Below are positions 33,613-41,255 of a stretch of DNA of 64,000 nt, one piece after another. The translations under genes and the position numbers were made by a program. The DNA is from Ktedonospora formicarum (GTDB lineage Bacteria > Chloroflexota > Ktedonobacteria > Ktedonobacterales > Ktedonobacteraceae): positions 3,050,501-3,114,500 of the forward strand of contig NZ_BNJF01000001.1 of NCBI RefSeq assembly GCF_016587355.1. The letters run 5' to 3'. The stretch's first letter is position 1. Each line of letters starts with the position of its first letter. Under the pieces are notes generated by a model that made no database searches, had not been told where the DNA came from, and saw nothing but the letters and a program-made list of their open reading frames with translations.

Positions 33613-34284
33613 ATGAGCTACGAAGTTATTGCTGCTGCGATGAATGGTGACATTGTGTGCCTTGACTGTGTTGAAAACGCGATAGGCGGTAAGTACAGCT
33701 ACGAACGCATGTTGGAATTGATACGCACGGGTAAAACTCGTCAGGCAGAAATCAAGTGGGATAGCACGTTACAACGCGACGTTGTGAAGTTCTGGCACGG
33801 ACCCCTAGAGGACGAATACCGCAACGAAATAACATTCTACACTGAGGATCGGCTAGACAGCACGAACGGCGAAAATTGCGGGTGGTGTAATAACGAAATC
33901 GTCGAACCTTACTCGATTGTGTGTGCTGGCGAAGATTGTACAAACGAGATCTATGGTGATGAGGCTCTCAAGCTCGAAAAAGAGAAGCAATGGGAAGATA
34001 GGCTCTGTGAGACTTGCGCGGCTAAGAAGTGGAAGCACGAACAAGAAGTCTTGTTGAATGCGGTATCTGTGAGCAAGCGCCAAGCGTGGCAACGCGCCCA
34101 TATCGCAATCACTGAGGCTAAGAATATGGACGAGGTTGAAAAGTTTGTCGAGACGTACCGGGTGCATCTCCGAAACAAGTATAAACGCTGGTTCTCATTC
34201 GGCTTAAATGTCAATCTGCGAGATATTGACGCGGTACTTACTGCTATCTCTGCTGCCTGCGAAGAACTAGAGGAGGTGGCGTAA
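33613..34284 (+). CDS. Zinc-finger-like phage protein
   Basis: 223 residues. It has three CxxC-type pairs: CLDC near residue 17, CGWC at about 98 with CAGEDC about 15 residues later, and CETC at about 133, enough for one or two zinc sites. The C-terminal third is helical and basic (KYKRWFSFGLNVNLRDIDAV). Its stop overlaps the next start (TAATG), coupling it to a second cysteine-rich protein. Nucleic-acid or protein binding is plausible; no family recognised. Confidence 0.65.
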   Translation: MSYEVIAAAMNGDIVCLDCVENAIGGKYSYERMLELIRTGKTRQAEIKWDSTLQRDVVKFWHGPLEDEYRNEITFYTEDRLDSTNGENCGWCNNEIVEPYSIVCAGEDCTNEIYGDEALKLEKEKQWEDRLCETCAAKKWKHEQEVLLNAVSVSKRQAWQRAHIAITEAKNMDEVEKFVETYRVHLRNKYKRWFSFGLNVNLRDIDAVLTAISAACEELEEVA

Positions 34285-34643
34285 TGCTGCTACGTCAAGA
34301 TGCTGTACTAGCCATCGAGGTCGAAGGCGCAATGTTCCACCCCGAATGTACCCCAAATTGTGAGGCGCGTACCACGTGTACGCCCTCCACCCCGTTCGTC
34401 CAGCACGCTATTTGCCCCGGCTGTGATGAGCCTATTGTGAGCGATGAATTGCTGACTCTGATATTCGGTCATGACCAATCGTGCGACTGTGAAACTTGCC
34501 TAGAGATGGAAGAATTGGCCCTGAAAGATATTGACCCGGCTGTGTGTGCTGGCTGTGGTGGCGTGTTCGATGCTGACAACTGCATCTATGAAAACTATCT
34601 ATTCTACTGCTGTGATGAGTGCTACAGGGAGGTAAACGACTAA
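34284..34643 (+). CDS. Cysteine-rich zinc-ribbon-like phage protein
   Basis: 119 residues with at least ten cysteines: CTPNC, CTPST, CPGCDEPI, CDCETC, CAGCGG and CCDEC. The CPGC...CAGCGG...CCDEC spacing fits two treble-clef or zinc-ribbon units. It is translationally coupled to its neighbours on both sides (TAATG overlaps). Probably a small DNA- or RNA-binding regulator; function unknown. Confidence 0.65.
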   Translation: MLLRQDAVLAIEVEGAMFHPECTPNCEARTTCTPSTPFVQHAICPGCDEPIVSDELLTLIFGHDQSCDCETCLEMEELALKDIDPAVCAGCGGVFDADNCIYENYLFYCCDECYREVND

Positions 34644-34909
34644 TGGGTAAATACATACAACCAAGTGTATACGGTCAACTTTATGCATTCGCAAAAGAGC
34701 GGTACGAAGATGCCGAACTATTCACGACTGCGGAGGATGTAACCGAACTGGTTCTAGACCTCCTGGGCCGCGCTCATAACCTGGAAAGCATCGAAGTGTA
34801 TTTGATGGCTGAGAGAAAGAGATACAAACAAGAAGACGACCAGGGAGCTATAGCAGAGATCGACGCCTTTCTTGATAAAATGATTGACCTCGTGACAGGA
34901 GCAGCATAG
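34643..34909 (+). CDS. Small helical phage protein
   Basis: 88 residues from MGKYIQPSVYGQLYAFAKER. The ATG overlaps the previous stop (TAATG) and has GGGAGG upstream; an earlier in-frame start is not needed. Acidic and almost entirely helical. No family recognised. Confidence 0.65.
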   Translation: MGKYIQPSVYGQLYAFAKERYEDAELFTTAEDVTELVLDLLGRAHNLESIEVYLMAERKRYKQEDDQGAIAEIDAFLDKMIDLVTGAA

Positions 34910-35098
34910 ATGAGAGCATTCGAAATCATAACGGAAGCTGAAAAATTGGGTAGTCGCAAGGCTACCCATAACACTATCCATAATGCCCTGATCGTCGCCA
35001 GTAGGCGCGTAAATGACCCCCACCTAACCCCAAAAGAGCGCGAAAAAGCGCGAAAAGTCGAAAACGTTCTGCTCGGATACCTGAAAAAACACGCATAA
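34910..35098 (+). CDS. Small basic phage protein
   Basis: 62 residues, MRAFEIITEAEKLGSRKATH..., basic and helical, ending KVENVLLGYLKKHA. It starts immediately after the previous stop codon. Such size and charge suit a DNA-binding or host-takeover peptide, but this is speculation. Confidence 0.6.
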   Translation: MRAFEIITEAEKLGSRKATHNTIHNALIVASRRVNDPHLTPKEREKARKVENVLLGYLKKHA

Positions 35099-35117
35099 AT
35101 AGAGGGAGATAGAGAAA

Positions 35118-35447
35118 ATGGCAATGACGAAAAAACAACTTGCGGAAGAGTCGAAACGATACGCACACGAGAAGCTTATGGAGTACTGCAAAGTTGGAAC
35201 CACCGTCTATTCGATGCTCAACTACTCAAACGGCTATGGCACACGCACCTATAGCTTCTATGTGATTGTTCGTGGTGAACTATACCGGATTGATTGGGCC
35301 ATAGCTGCCTTGCTCGGTTACAAGATTAAAGAAACTAAACATACTGCGGCTGGCATCGCAACGACCAGTGACCACTACATGGTTGTAAGCGACATTTCGC
35401 GCTACCTGTTCGGAGTCGATAACTGGCTAAATCACCGCCACATGTAA
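35118..35447 (+). CDS. Hypothetical phage protein
   Basis: 109 residues, MAMTKKQLAEESKRYAHEKL... A helical N-terminus is followed by a strand-rich part (YSFYVIVRGELYRIDWAIAALLGY). GGGAGATAGAG precedes the ATG. Many phages carry similar proteins in early operons; function unknown. Confidence 0.65.
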   Translation: MAMTKKQLAEESKRYAHEKLMEYCKVGTTVYSMLNYSNGYGTRTYSFYVIVRGELYRIDWAIAALLGYKIKETKHTAAGIATTSDHYMVVSDISRYLFGVDNWLNHRHM

Positions 35448-35474
35448 AGCCGATTGAGTAGAAAGGTTTTCGCA

Positions 35475-35690
35475 ATGAATTATGCAGCACTCGAAAACAG
35501 GGTCGAACGTGCAAAGATGCAAACAATTCACTTTGGAGAGTACAGCCTTTACAACTGGCACACGAAACCTGCATGGTGGACGATCCGAGGTCCGAACGGC
35601 TCATTCGATGTACGCGGCACTATAACGGCAGTCGATAAGGTGAAAAAGGAATACCCGGTATTTTACGACTGGCTAGCCGAACAATTCTAA
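35475..35690 (+). CDS. Small hypothetical phage protein
   Basis: 71 residues from MNYAALENRVERAKMQTIHF; GAAAGG is 8 bases upstream, better than an earlier in-frame start at 35454. Tryptophan-rich centre (HTKPAWWTIRGPNGSFDVRG) and helical end. No family recognised. Confidence 0.6.
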   Translation: MNYAALENRVERAKMQTIHFGEYSLYNWHTKPAWWTIRGPNGSFDVRGTITAVDKVKKEYPVFYDWLAEQF

Positions 35691-35755
35691 TCTTCCTGGG
35701 GGTCTCTGCTGTGAAGTGGAGGCCCCTTTTATTACTCAGAAAGGGTGTACAGGCT

Positions 35756-36040
35756 ATGAACAGGGGCGGAAGAATCACCTATGTCATGGTTAATGGGGCG
35801 GTCGTTGCTTGGTTTTTCTATGGTCAATCGGTGCTGATCGTCTACCGAGACAACGCAAACGGGCAAGTTACCTATGCAGAGGTAAGAGATAGACCTCGTT
35901 GGCTGGTAAGGGCGTCGAACATGCCGAAGCTTAGACGTACAGAGATGGAAGCAGCACACCTGGACTATGCCATTGTGAGCAATGCGCGGGTACTCAGGAA
36001 AAAGTTACCGCATAGCCGACACGTAAGCTATCCTGTGTAA
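35756..36040 (+). CDS. Hypothetical phage protein, basic
   Basis: 94 residues from MNRGGRITYVMVNGAVVAWF. Strand-rich N-terminal half and strongly basic C-terminal half (RVLRKKLPHSRHVSYPV). Last gene before the iteron region. The start is uncertain; GTG 35711 is an alternative but would overlap a GC-rich spacer. Confidence 0.5.
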   Translation: MNRGGRITYVMVNGAVVAWFFYGQSVLIVYRDNANGQVTYAEVRDRPRWLVRASNMPKLRRTEMEAAHLDYAIVSNARVLRKKLPHSRHVSYPV

Positions 36041-36045
36041 CAAAA

Positions 36046-36200
36046 GTGTAGCTGTGTGGCAACAAAGGTGTTGCTATACGGCAACAAGTGTAGCTGTGTG
36101 GCAACAGTCGGTTGTTACTGTGCAACTAGGTTGTAGCCATACGGCAACAAAGTGTAGCCACCCTGCAACAAAACACCCCGAAATGTAGCTATACGGCAAC
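36046..36200. repeat. Seven iteron-like repeats (second origin-like locus)
   Basis: Units of 16-21 bases at 36046, 36068, 36088, 36111, 36130, 36152 and 36183, for example GTGTAGCTGTGTGGCAACA and GTGTTGCTATACGGCAACAA. The consensus is GTGTAGCYRTRYGGCAAC; the GTnGC and GCAAC ends make each unit an imperfect palindrome. Spacing is close to two helical turns. The array is intergenic and abuts an AT-rich tract, the standard layout of an iteron origin. Confidence 0.75.
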
Positions 36201-36224
36201 TTTTCAAGGAATTTTTTCCGAAAC

Positions 36225-36310
36225 ACCCCTATATATTAATAATAATAAATATTAATTAATATCTTTATTCAAATTAAGGTTACTATTAATCTTAATTCTT
36301 TCTTCTCTAT
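36225..36310. other. AT-rich tract next to the iterons
   Basis: About 80 bases of nearly pure A/T with TATTAATAAT-type runs, directly after the seventh repeat. Candidate DNA-unwinding element. The remaining bases up to 36413 hold no gene. Confidence 0.55.
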
Positions 36311-36413
36311 CGGTGCCTATCGGCACCTCTCTCAATCGGCTGAAAATTTAACCCTACCTACCAAGCAACCCCCCACTTGTAGATGCTCTGATGAGCTAGA
36401 AAGAGGTATCACC

Positions 36414-36743
36414 ATGTCCTTACACGTCCAGTATCTTCGGAAAGTCACCAGGGGCGAGGACTCCTATGCATTGACTGTCATGCTCGAAACGGTAGACGAG
36501 GAGTTCTCAGGCGTACTAGAATTCCCCTCCGGTGTCAATCGGAAAATAACGCTAGTGCCTGGTATCCCGGTGATGTTTCACATGTGGAAGCAGCAGAAGC
36601 TTTTCATATACACGTCAGATGGTGGGTGCTGTGAGTTCTACATCTCGAACTACAACCTCATCACTGCATACCACGTTCGCGTTGAGGTCAGAGTACGGAA
36701 AGTCGCTGAACTTACGCCGTTTGACTACCAAGCTAGCGCATAA
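36414..36743 (+). CDS. Hypothetical phage protein
   Basis: 109 residues, MSLHVQYLRKVTRGEDSYAL..., predominantly strands, with FSGVLEFPSGVNRKITLVPG and a CCEFYIS segment. A GAAAGAGG ribosome site precedes it. First gene after the iteron/AT-rich locus. No family recognised. Confidence 0.65.
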   Translation: MSLHVQYLRKVTRGEDSYALTVMLETVDEEFSGVLEFPSGVNRKITLVPGIPVMFHMWKQQKLFIYTSDGGCCEFYISNYNLITAYHVRVEVRVRKVAELTPFDYQASA

Positions 36744-36853
36744 CGTATAGTTTACGTCGTTCAGAGACACGCCAGAGCCTCTAAAAGTAAGCAAGGGTAC
36801 AACCATAACCCCACATCTAAAAATCGCGTCTCAGACGCAAGAAAGGGTATTCG

Positions 36854-37204
36854 ATGGACACAAGCAAAGTTGAGAAGTTACTCGAAACCGTAAACGACCG
36901 GATGGAAAAGGGGAGTAAGAACCATTATCAGCTTCTCCGGTTAAGCAACGCTCTGTACAACTTGCGTGATGGCTACCCGATTGTAGCCGCGTTTACTGAC
37001 TTTCAAAGCGGTCTCAGCCTGGAATACTACGCAGTCTATAACCTGCTGCAAGTAGAGGACATCAAGCGCGATGCTGATTGGGTTGTGGATTACGAGCGGC
37101 ATATGACGTTGTGTGCTGGCTATTGCGAGCTACTACCGGAGATTGAAAAGGTGATAGGTAAGGGGCTACTAGGTTTGCCTAACTATGACACTGAAGTCAA
37201 CTAA
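36854..37204 (+). CDS. Hypothetical helical phage protein
   Basis: 116 residues, MDTSKVEKLLETVNDRMEKG..., mostly helical and acidic at the end. GAAAGGG lies 7 bases upstream. The stop is followed by AAACGTTATCGACTATC, a relative of the motif seen before 33613. Function unknown. Confidence 0.6.
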   Translation: MDTSKVEKLLETVNDRMEKGSKNHYQLLRLSNALYNLRDGYPIVAAFTDFQSGLSLEYYAVYNLLQVEDIKRDADWVVDYERHMTLCAGYCELLPEIEKVIGKGLLGLPNYDTEVN

Positions 37205-37333
37205 ACGTTATCGACTATCTAGAACGCTATAAACGAAATCTAGGGGTCTCTTAAATGGCCCCTAGCCAATCACACAGCTACATAGCCGAATGCGGTGCTA
37301 CGTGGCTCTCAGACGCAAGGAAAGGGATTACTC

Positions 37334-37714
37334 ATGTCTAAGCTTTTACCTGATTCTGTACGCGCTCAACTGCCTGCTCTCTATTCCCAGGAACACGAGA
37401 CGGACCCGATTGTATACGTAAAGTTTGTACTGCCTAGCAGTGATTGGGTGTGGTATGGCTACGAGTTCGACCCGGAGCAGTGTCTATTCTTCGGTTGGGT
37501 CGTTGGGTTCGAAAAGGAGTTTGGTTACTTCTCGCTCGCAGAGCTTGAACACATCAAGATACCGCAAAAAATCCAATTGATCGACCCGGCTACAGAGGCG
37601 GTTGTAGATAGCTTTACGCACATCATACGAGTAGCTAGAGACGCATCGTTCAAACCTACACGGATGTCAGAAGTTAAGCAAATGCACGAGGAGGCGGAGC
37701 ACCTTGACAACTAA
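37334..37714 (+). CDS. Hypothetical phage protein
   Basis: 126 residues from MSKLLPDSVRAQLPALYSQE (AAGGAAAGGG about 7 bases upstream; an earlier in-frame start lacks a site). The centre VLPSSDWVWYGYEFDPEQCLFFGWV matches the short DUF2958-like proteins found in phages and conjugative elements, which carry a WYxxEFDPE motif. The family call is from memory and moderate; its function is unknown. Confidence 0.65.
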   Translation: MSKLLPDSVRAQLPALYSQEHETDPIVYVKFVLPSSDWVWYGYEFDPEQCLFFGWVVGFEKEFGYFSLAELEHIKIPQKIQLIDPATEAVVDSFTHIIRVARDASFKPTRMSEVKQMHEEAEHLDN

Positions 37715-37783
37715 TCGTTCTGGCTGTAAAGTTACATTTGTGTGATGAAGGAGATAGCTAGTTGATAACATAAAGGTGATTGA

Positions 37784-38116
37784 ATGGACATCAACACACT
37801 GTATACACGGTATCAGAAAGCGAAAGGGGCCGCCGAAAAGCGGCCTCTCTCCGACAAACAGGCGCAGGCAGACATGGCAGCATACGAGCGTGCTGTTGCT
37901 GGTCTCTTCCTCGCTGTACGCGATACGAAACCGGAACGGGCGCGGGGGCGTGTGCTGTATCTCATCGAGTGTCTACAGAAGCAGAGCGCGAGACTTGCCT
38001 CCACGAAACAGAACACAGACCCCGAACTACGCACGTTCTTAGCTCGCAGGCTTGACGCCATTGTAAGTGAACTTACAGCAACAATGCTCAACAACCCAGG
38101 AAGGACCGTAAGGTGA
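37784..38116 (+). CDS. Hypothetical basic phage protein
   Basis: 110 residues, MDINTLYTRYQKAKGAAEKR..., helical, basic and alanine/arginine-rich. It ends by overlapping the GTG of the next gene by 4 bases. Function unknown. Confidence 0.6.
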   Translation: MDINTLYTRYQKAKGAAEKRPLSDKQAQADMAAYERAVAGLFLAVRDTKPERARGRVLYLIECLQKQSARLASTKQNTDPELRTFLARRLDAIVSELTATMLNNPGRTVR

Positions 38117-38682
38117 AAAAGGCCCTCGTAGAGTTCCAACCACATGCCGGGTTTCCCAATCATCCGACGTATGCGGTGTATCACTCGGTTATTACCAACC
38201 ATGCCGCCCGGTGCATAGCATATTCCATCGTGGATAAGACAGAGCATGAAACAGCCACTATCTTCATTCGGCGCTTTGTCGAGGGCAGTCTTGCAAACTG
38301 GCGCGTCGGTCGTCGTGTGTTCATGCTCGATATGATAGCTGAGATAGCTAGCCGAGTGATCGTACACGGCTTAACAGGTGTCAGTTGGGATGATGTCTTT
38401 ACCAGGCTCTCTACAAGCAACAACCCCAACGACCGGACGCTAGAATACATAGCTGCCTGTGTCCTGGGTCAAGTGGAGTGGACAGCCGCGCTAGATATGG
38501 ACGACGTTGATTGTGCATTGATGTCTTTTGTTATAGACCTTGCAATGCAATGGGTTGAGAAGCGCGATGTACGGACCCAGGAGGGGCCGCTCGCTCGGAT
38601 GGCTGACGCGGTACTGTTCTCGTATTTCCAGGCGGTTGACTGGTCGTTCCTGGTATCAACCATGCGAGAGGCTAGCGAATAA
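38113..38682 (+). CDS. Hypothetical phage protein
   Basis: 189 residues starting at GTG, coupled to the previous gene by a GTGA overlap. Helical, with FVIDLAMQWVEKRDVRTQEG late in the chain. Its end overlaps the convergent putative small terminase gene by 27 bases. No family recognised. Confidence 0.55.
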   Translation: MKKALVEFQPHAGFPNHPTYAVYHSVITNHAARCIAYSIVDKTEHETATIFIRRFVEGSLANWRVGRRVFMLDMIAEIASRVIVHGLTGVSWDDVFTRLSTSNNPNDRTLEYIAACVLGQVEWTAALDMDDVDCALMSFVIDLAMQWVEKRDVRTQEGPLARMADAVLFSYFQAVDWSFLVSTMREASE

Positions 38683-39090
38683 TTCGCGTGCTGCCTGCTT
38701 GTCTCGGTCGTCCTGACCTTTGTTCTGCTGCTGGCGTTGCTTCCTGGTCACGGAAAGCTGATCGAGCAACGCTCGCATTTGTACCCCTGGATGTTGCCTT
38801 GCCTGCGATATGACCTCGCCTGTACTGATCTGCTGAGCCTGGATACGCAAGTACGAGATGTACTCAAGTCCAGCCATATGCAGATTTAACACGTCGGTCG
38901 GGGTTAAGTCCGGGTATTCCTCTCTGTAGGCATCGACGAAGTAGAAGAAGTGCGCTCTCTCAAGCTCGGTCATTCCATCGAAAAGCGCCTGCGGTAACGC
39001 TGGCATCTCCAGCTTCTTCGGTCGGCCTGATTTCTTCTCACGTTCGAGGGCTTTGTCCAGGGGAACTACTTTGAGGTGTTTGTCTGACAT
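38656..39090 (-). CDS. Putative terminase small subunit (P27-like)
   Basis: 144 residues. A basic N-terminus containing SGRPKKLEMPALPQAL is followed by a helical core (LTPTDVLNLHMAGLEYISYLRIQ) and a tail with ARQHPGVQMRALLDQLSVTRKQ. That order, including a late L--L---RK-- helix, resembles phage small terminases of the P27 type, which recognise packaging sites. It is the only minus-strand gene in the early block and lies almost 10 kb from the large subunit, which is unusual. Alternative: an unrelated HTH protein. Confidence 0.5.
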   Translation of the reverse strand: MSDKHLKVVPLDKALEREKKSGRPKKLEMPALPQALFDGMTELERAHFFYFVDAYREEYPDLTPTDVLNLHMAGLEYISYLRIQAQQISTGEVISQARQHPGVQMRALLDQLSVTRKQRQQQNKGQDDRDKQAARELFASLSHG

Positions 39091-39242
39091 AGTACGTTTG
39101 TCCTATACTTTACCTGATCGGGGAGTTTTCCCGAATAAAAGGGGGGTTTATGGGGGTATCTACTACTAATTATAGCTTGAAACTGCTGTCAAAATTACAT
39201 CTTCCGTGTTACTATACGAGAAACTACACGGAGGATGATGAT

Positions 39243-39944
39243 ATGGAGAGAGCCTATGTACAGCCACCCGAATCGGGCGACTGGCTACGAGATAGGCGAA
39301 TCAAACTATACGGCTCACAACAGAATCTTGTTGCGTCTGTCAATGGCTTCTTAAACACAATGGACTTGTCCAGGTTGGAGAATGCGCAGAAGCGCCCTCG
39401 TATTGGTACAGTGGCAATCGTTGCGTATGCTTTACGTGTGACCCCTGAAGAGATGTTTCAACAGTTAAAGCTTCCAGTGCGAACCCTACAACATAAGCAT
39501 GAGCAGCTTGAGAAGCTATCAGATAGAGAGTTACGTGAGAAGCGTGATAGAGGGCTAGAGCTTTGGCGTCAATTTACTGTTGAGGCCGGAGAGCCAAGAG
39601 ACGAACTAGACCCGTTTTATCGGTTGGAGCACAGAACATTCTCAAACTTTGGTGCTGCTCTCAAGAAGCGTCGTGAAGAACTTGGATGGAACCAGCCGGA
39701 ACTAGCAAGGCAGTCGGGTCATATAGGGAAGAATCTCATCTCGCGCATCGAGAGGGGCGATATTACAGAGCCTACAGTGTATACAGCCGCGCACCTCGCT
39801 TATGCCTGTGATCGGGCTATGTCATTCTCGTTCAAGGTATTAGGTTATCCGGTGTATGTCTCTCCACATCAGAAAGAACTCGTTCAAGAGATTCTAAATA
39901 TCTACTTTATGTTGCCTCTTATGGAAGAGTACGAATTCATCTAG
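39243..39944 (+). CDS. Regulator with two helix-turn-helix regions
   Basis: 233 residues from MERAYVQPPESGDWLRDRRI (GGAGG 8 bases upstream; an earlier in-frame ATG at 39150 adds an unlikely extension). The first HTH-like stretch is around residues 15-70 (LYGSQQNLVASVNGFLNTMDLSRLENAQ). The second, a clear XRE domain, is around 135-195 (FGAALKKRREELGWNQPELARQSGHIGKNLISRIERGD). It diverges from the putative small terminase and precedes the replication module, a classic place for a Cro- or CI-type switch protein. Confidence 0.75.
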   Translation: MERAYVQPPESGDWLRDRRIKLYGSQQNLVASVNGFLNTMDLSRLENAQKRPRIGTVAIVAYALRVTPEEMFQQLKLPVRTLQHKHEQLEKLSDRELREKRDRGLELWRQFTVEAGEPRDELDPFYRLEHRTFSNFGAALKKRREELGWNQPELARQSGHIGKNLISRIERGDITEPTVYTAAHLAYACDRAMSFSFKVLGYPVYVSPHQKELVQEILNIYFMLPLMEEYEFI

Positions 39945-39971
39945 CACTTTGAGTTTGTCAACGTGATCGGC

Positions 39972-40001
39972 TTGACAGGTAGCTGAATGCGGTGATATAC
40001 T
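39972..40001 (+). promoter_or_regulatory. Promoter of the recombination/replication module
   Basis: TTGACA (39972-39977), 18-base spacer, TATACT (39996-40001). The -35 is part of CGGCTTGACAGG, identical to the promoter at 43150. The transcript would start about 40 bases before the gene at 40049. Confidence 0.85.
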
Positions 40002-40048
40002 CATGTATGTGAAGTTCATTATGTGTTATGAGAAAGGAAGATAGCCGA

Positions 40049-40789
40049 ATGGAAGGCTTGAAAACTATCAGTGAAATCACCCAGGCCCTTAACGAGAAGT
40101 ACGACGGCTTTACCGAGGAACTGAATGGAAAATTTACGTACATTCCTTGGGAGTTCGCCATGACTCGTGCCCTCGAAATCTTCGGACCTAGCGGCCTGGA
40201 TGTGGAGGTACGCGAGGGGCCAATGCTGGTACAGATCGGTGAGGACTACGGTTATACTGCTACGGTTCGGGTGACGGTGCATACTGCTGACGGTCGAACC
40301 TTCTTCCGTGACGGTGTTGGCTGGAACGATATGGGTTTTACACGTGAGGGCAAGGCTCAGATCGAGACCGCTCTCAAGGGTGCTCCATCTTCGGCATTGG
40401 TCCGTGCTCTGTCTCAGTTGGGTGATGCGTTCGGCCTGTACATTGGTCGTGAGGCGAAAGAGAAGAAATCTCAAGGTAGTTCTGCGTCTTCAAAGTCCTC
40501 TTTACGTGATGAGCGATCAAGCAACGTGAACGGCAAAAAGCCAGAACCAGATCCAGCCATCAGTGATGAGGACTTCGTACCATTCTCCGGCAGGTTCAAG
40601 CCGAAAGGTGCTCAGATTCCCACACTGGCGAAACATTATCCGAGCGCCCTGGTCAACGATCCCCGCATGACGAATGTGGATGTGCAATGGTTGTTCTCCC
40701 ACATGCAGGACAAAGACACGGCTCTCGCGCCTTACGCCGATCTAATCTCGTTCGAGGACGCGACCGAGCGCGTACCGATGCCACTCTAA
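40049..40789 (+). CDS. Rad52/Rad22-like single-strand annealing protein
   Basis: 246 residues from MEGLKTISEITQALNEKYDG (AAAGGAAG about 9 bases upstream; ATG 40028 has none). The core, FTYIPWEFAMTRALEIFGPSGLDVEV, then YTATVRVTVHTADGRTFFRDGVGWNDM and KGAPSSALVRALSQLGDAFGLYI, is the Rad52 fold pattern: an amphipathic helix, strands, then the AL-RA--N-G---GLYL helix. Such proteins catalyse phage homologous recombination by annealing ssDNA. A low-complexity serine/lysine linker follows at about 147-175. First gene of the module. Confidence 0.88.
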   Translation: MEGLKTISEITQALNEKYDGFTEELNGKFTYIPWEFAMTRALEIFGPSGLDVEVREGPMLVQIGEDYGYTATVRVTVHTADGRTFFRDGVGWNDMGFTREGKAQIETALKGAPSSALVRALSQLGDAFGLYIGREAKEKKSQGSSASSKSSLRDERSSNVNGKKPEPDPAISDEDFVPFSGRFKPKGAQIPTLAKHYPSALVNDPRMTNVDVQWLFSHMQDKDTALAPYADLISFEDATERVPMPL

Positions 40790-40847
40790 GAAACCTAGGG
40801 GCGTGTAAAAGCGCCCCTTCACTCTTTCACCTAAAGGAGACCCGCTC

Positions 40848-41255
40848 ATGTTGAGCTTAAACGTAGTGCGTGAACTGACCCCGAAAGCACAAGCGTTGAT
40901 GAATGTCCTCTTGATTAACGCCCTGGTAGATGGTGTTACCGAGCGTGAGTATAAGGTGGATGAGCTTGTAGGCCTCTGCGGATTCAACGCACGGTCGTCC
41001 ATCTACCGCGCCAAAGAGGAGCTAGTAAAGGCCGGAGTGATCGAGGTCGAGGACAAAGTAATCAAGCTGCTCGGATTGCCAACGCGAGAGGAGCAAGCCC
41101 CACAACAAGAAGCTAGTACTCAAACGGCTTACTCAAGTCCTGCATCGAGGGAAGTAGAGGCTCTCGAACTCAAGCCACCCTCTAAGAGCTACCTGAAACA
41201 GCTACAAGCGGCTGAGTTAGCGATGAAGAAATGGGAGAAGTCGAATGGGCGTTAG
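40848..41255 (+). CDS. Winged-helix replication protein (initiator or helicase-loader candidate)
   Basis: 135 residues. The first 80 form a winged-helix pattern: ELTPKAQALMNVLLINALVD, YKVDELVGLCGFNARSSIYRAKEELVKAGVIEV. A proline/glutamine-rich linker and a short basic tail follow. It overlaps the DnaB-like helicase gene by 11 bases. Initiator or loader proteins (DnaD/O-like) occupy this slot in many phages; here the function is inferred from position and the wing motif. Confidence 0.65.
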   Translation: MLSLNVVRELTPKAQALMNVLLINALVDGVTEREYKVDELVGLCGFNARSSIYRAKEELVKAGVIEVEDKVIKLLGLPTREEQAPQQEASTQTAYSSPASREVEALELKPPSKSYLKQLQAAELAMKKWEKSNGR

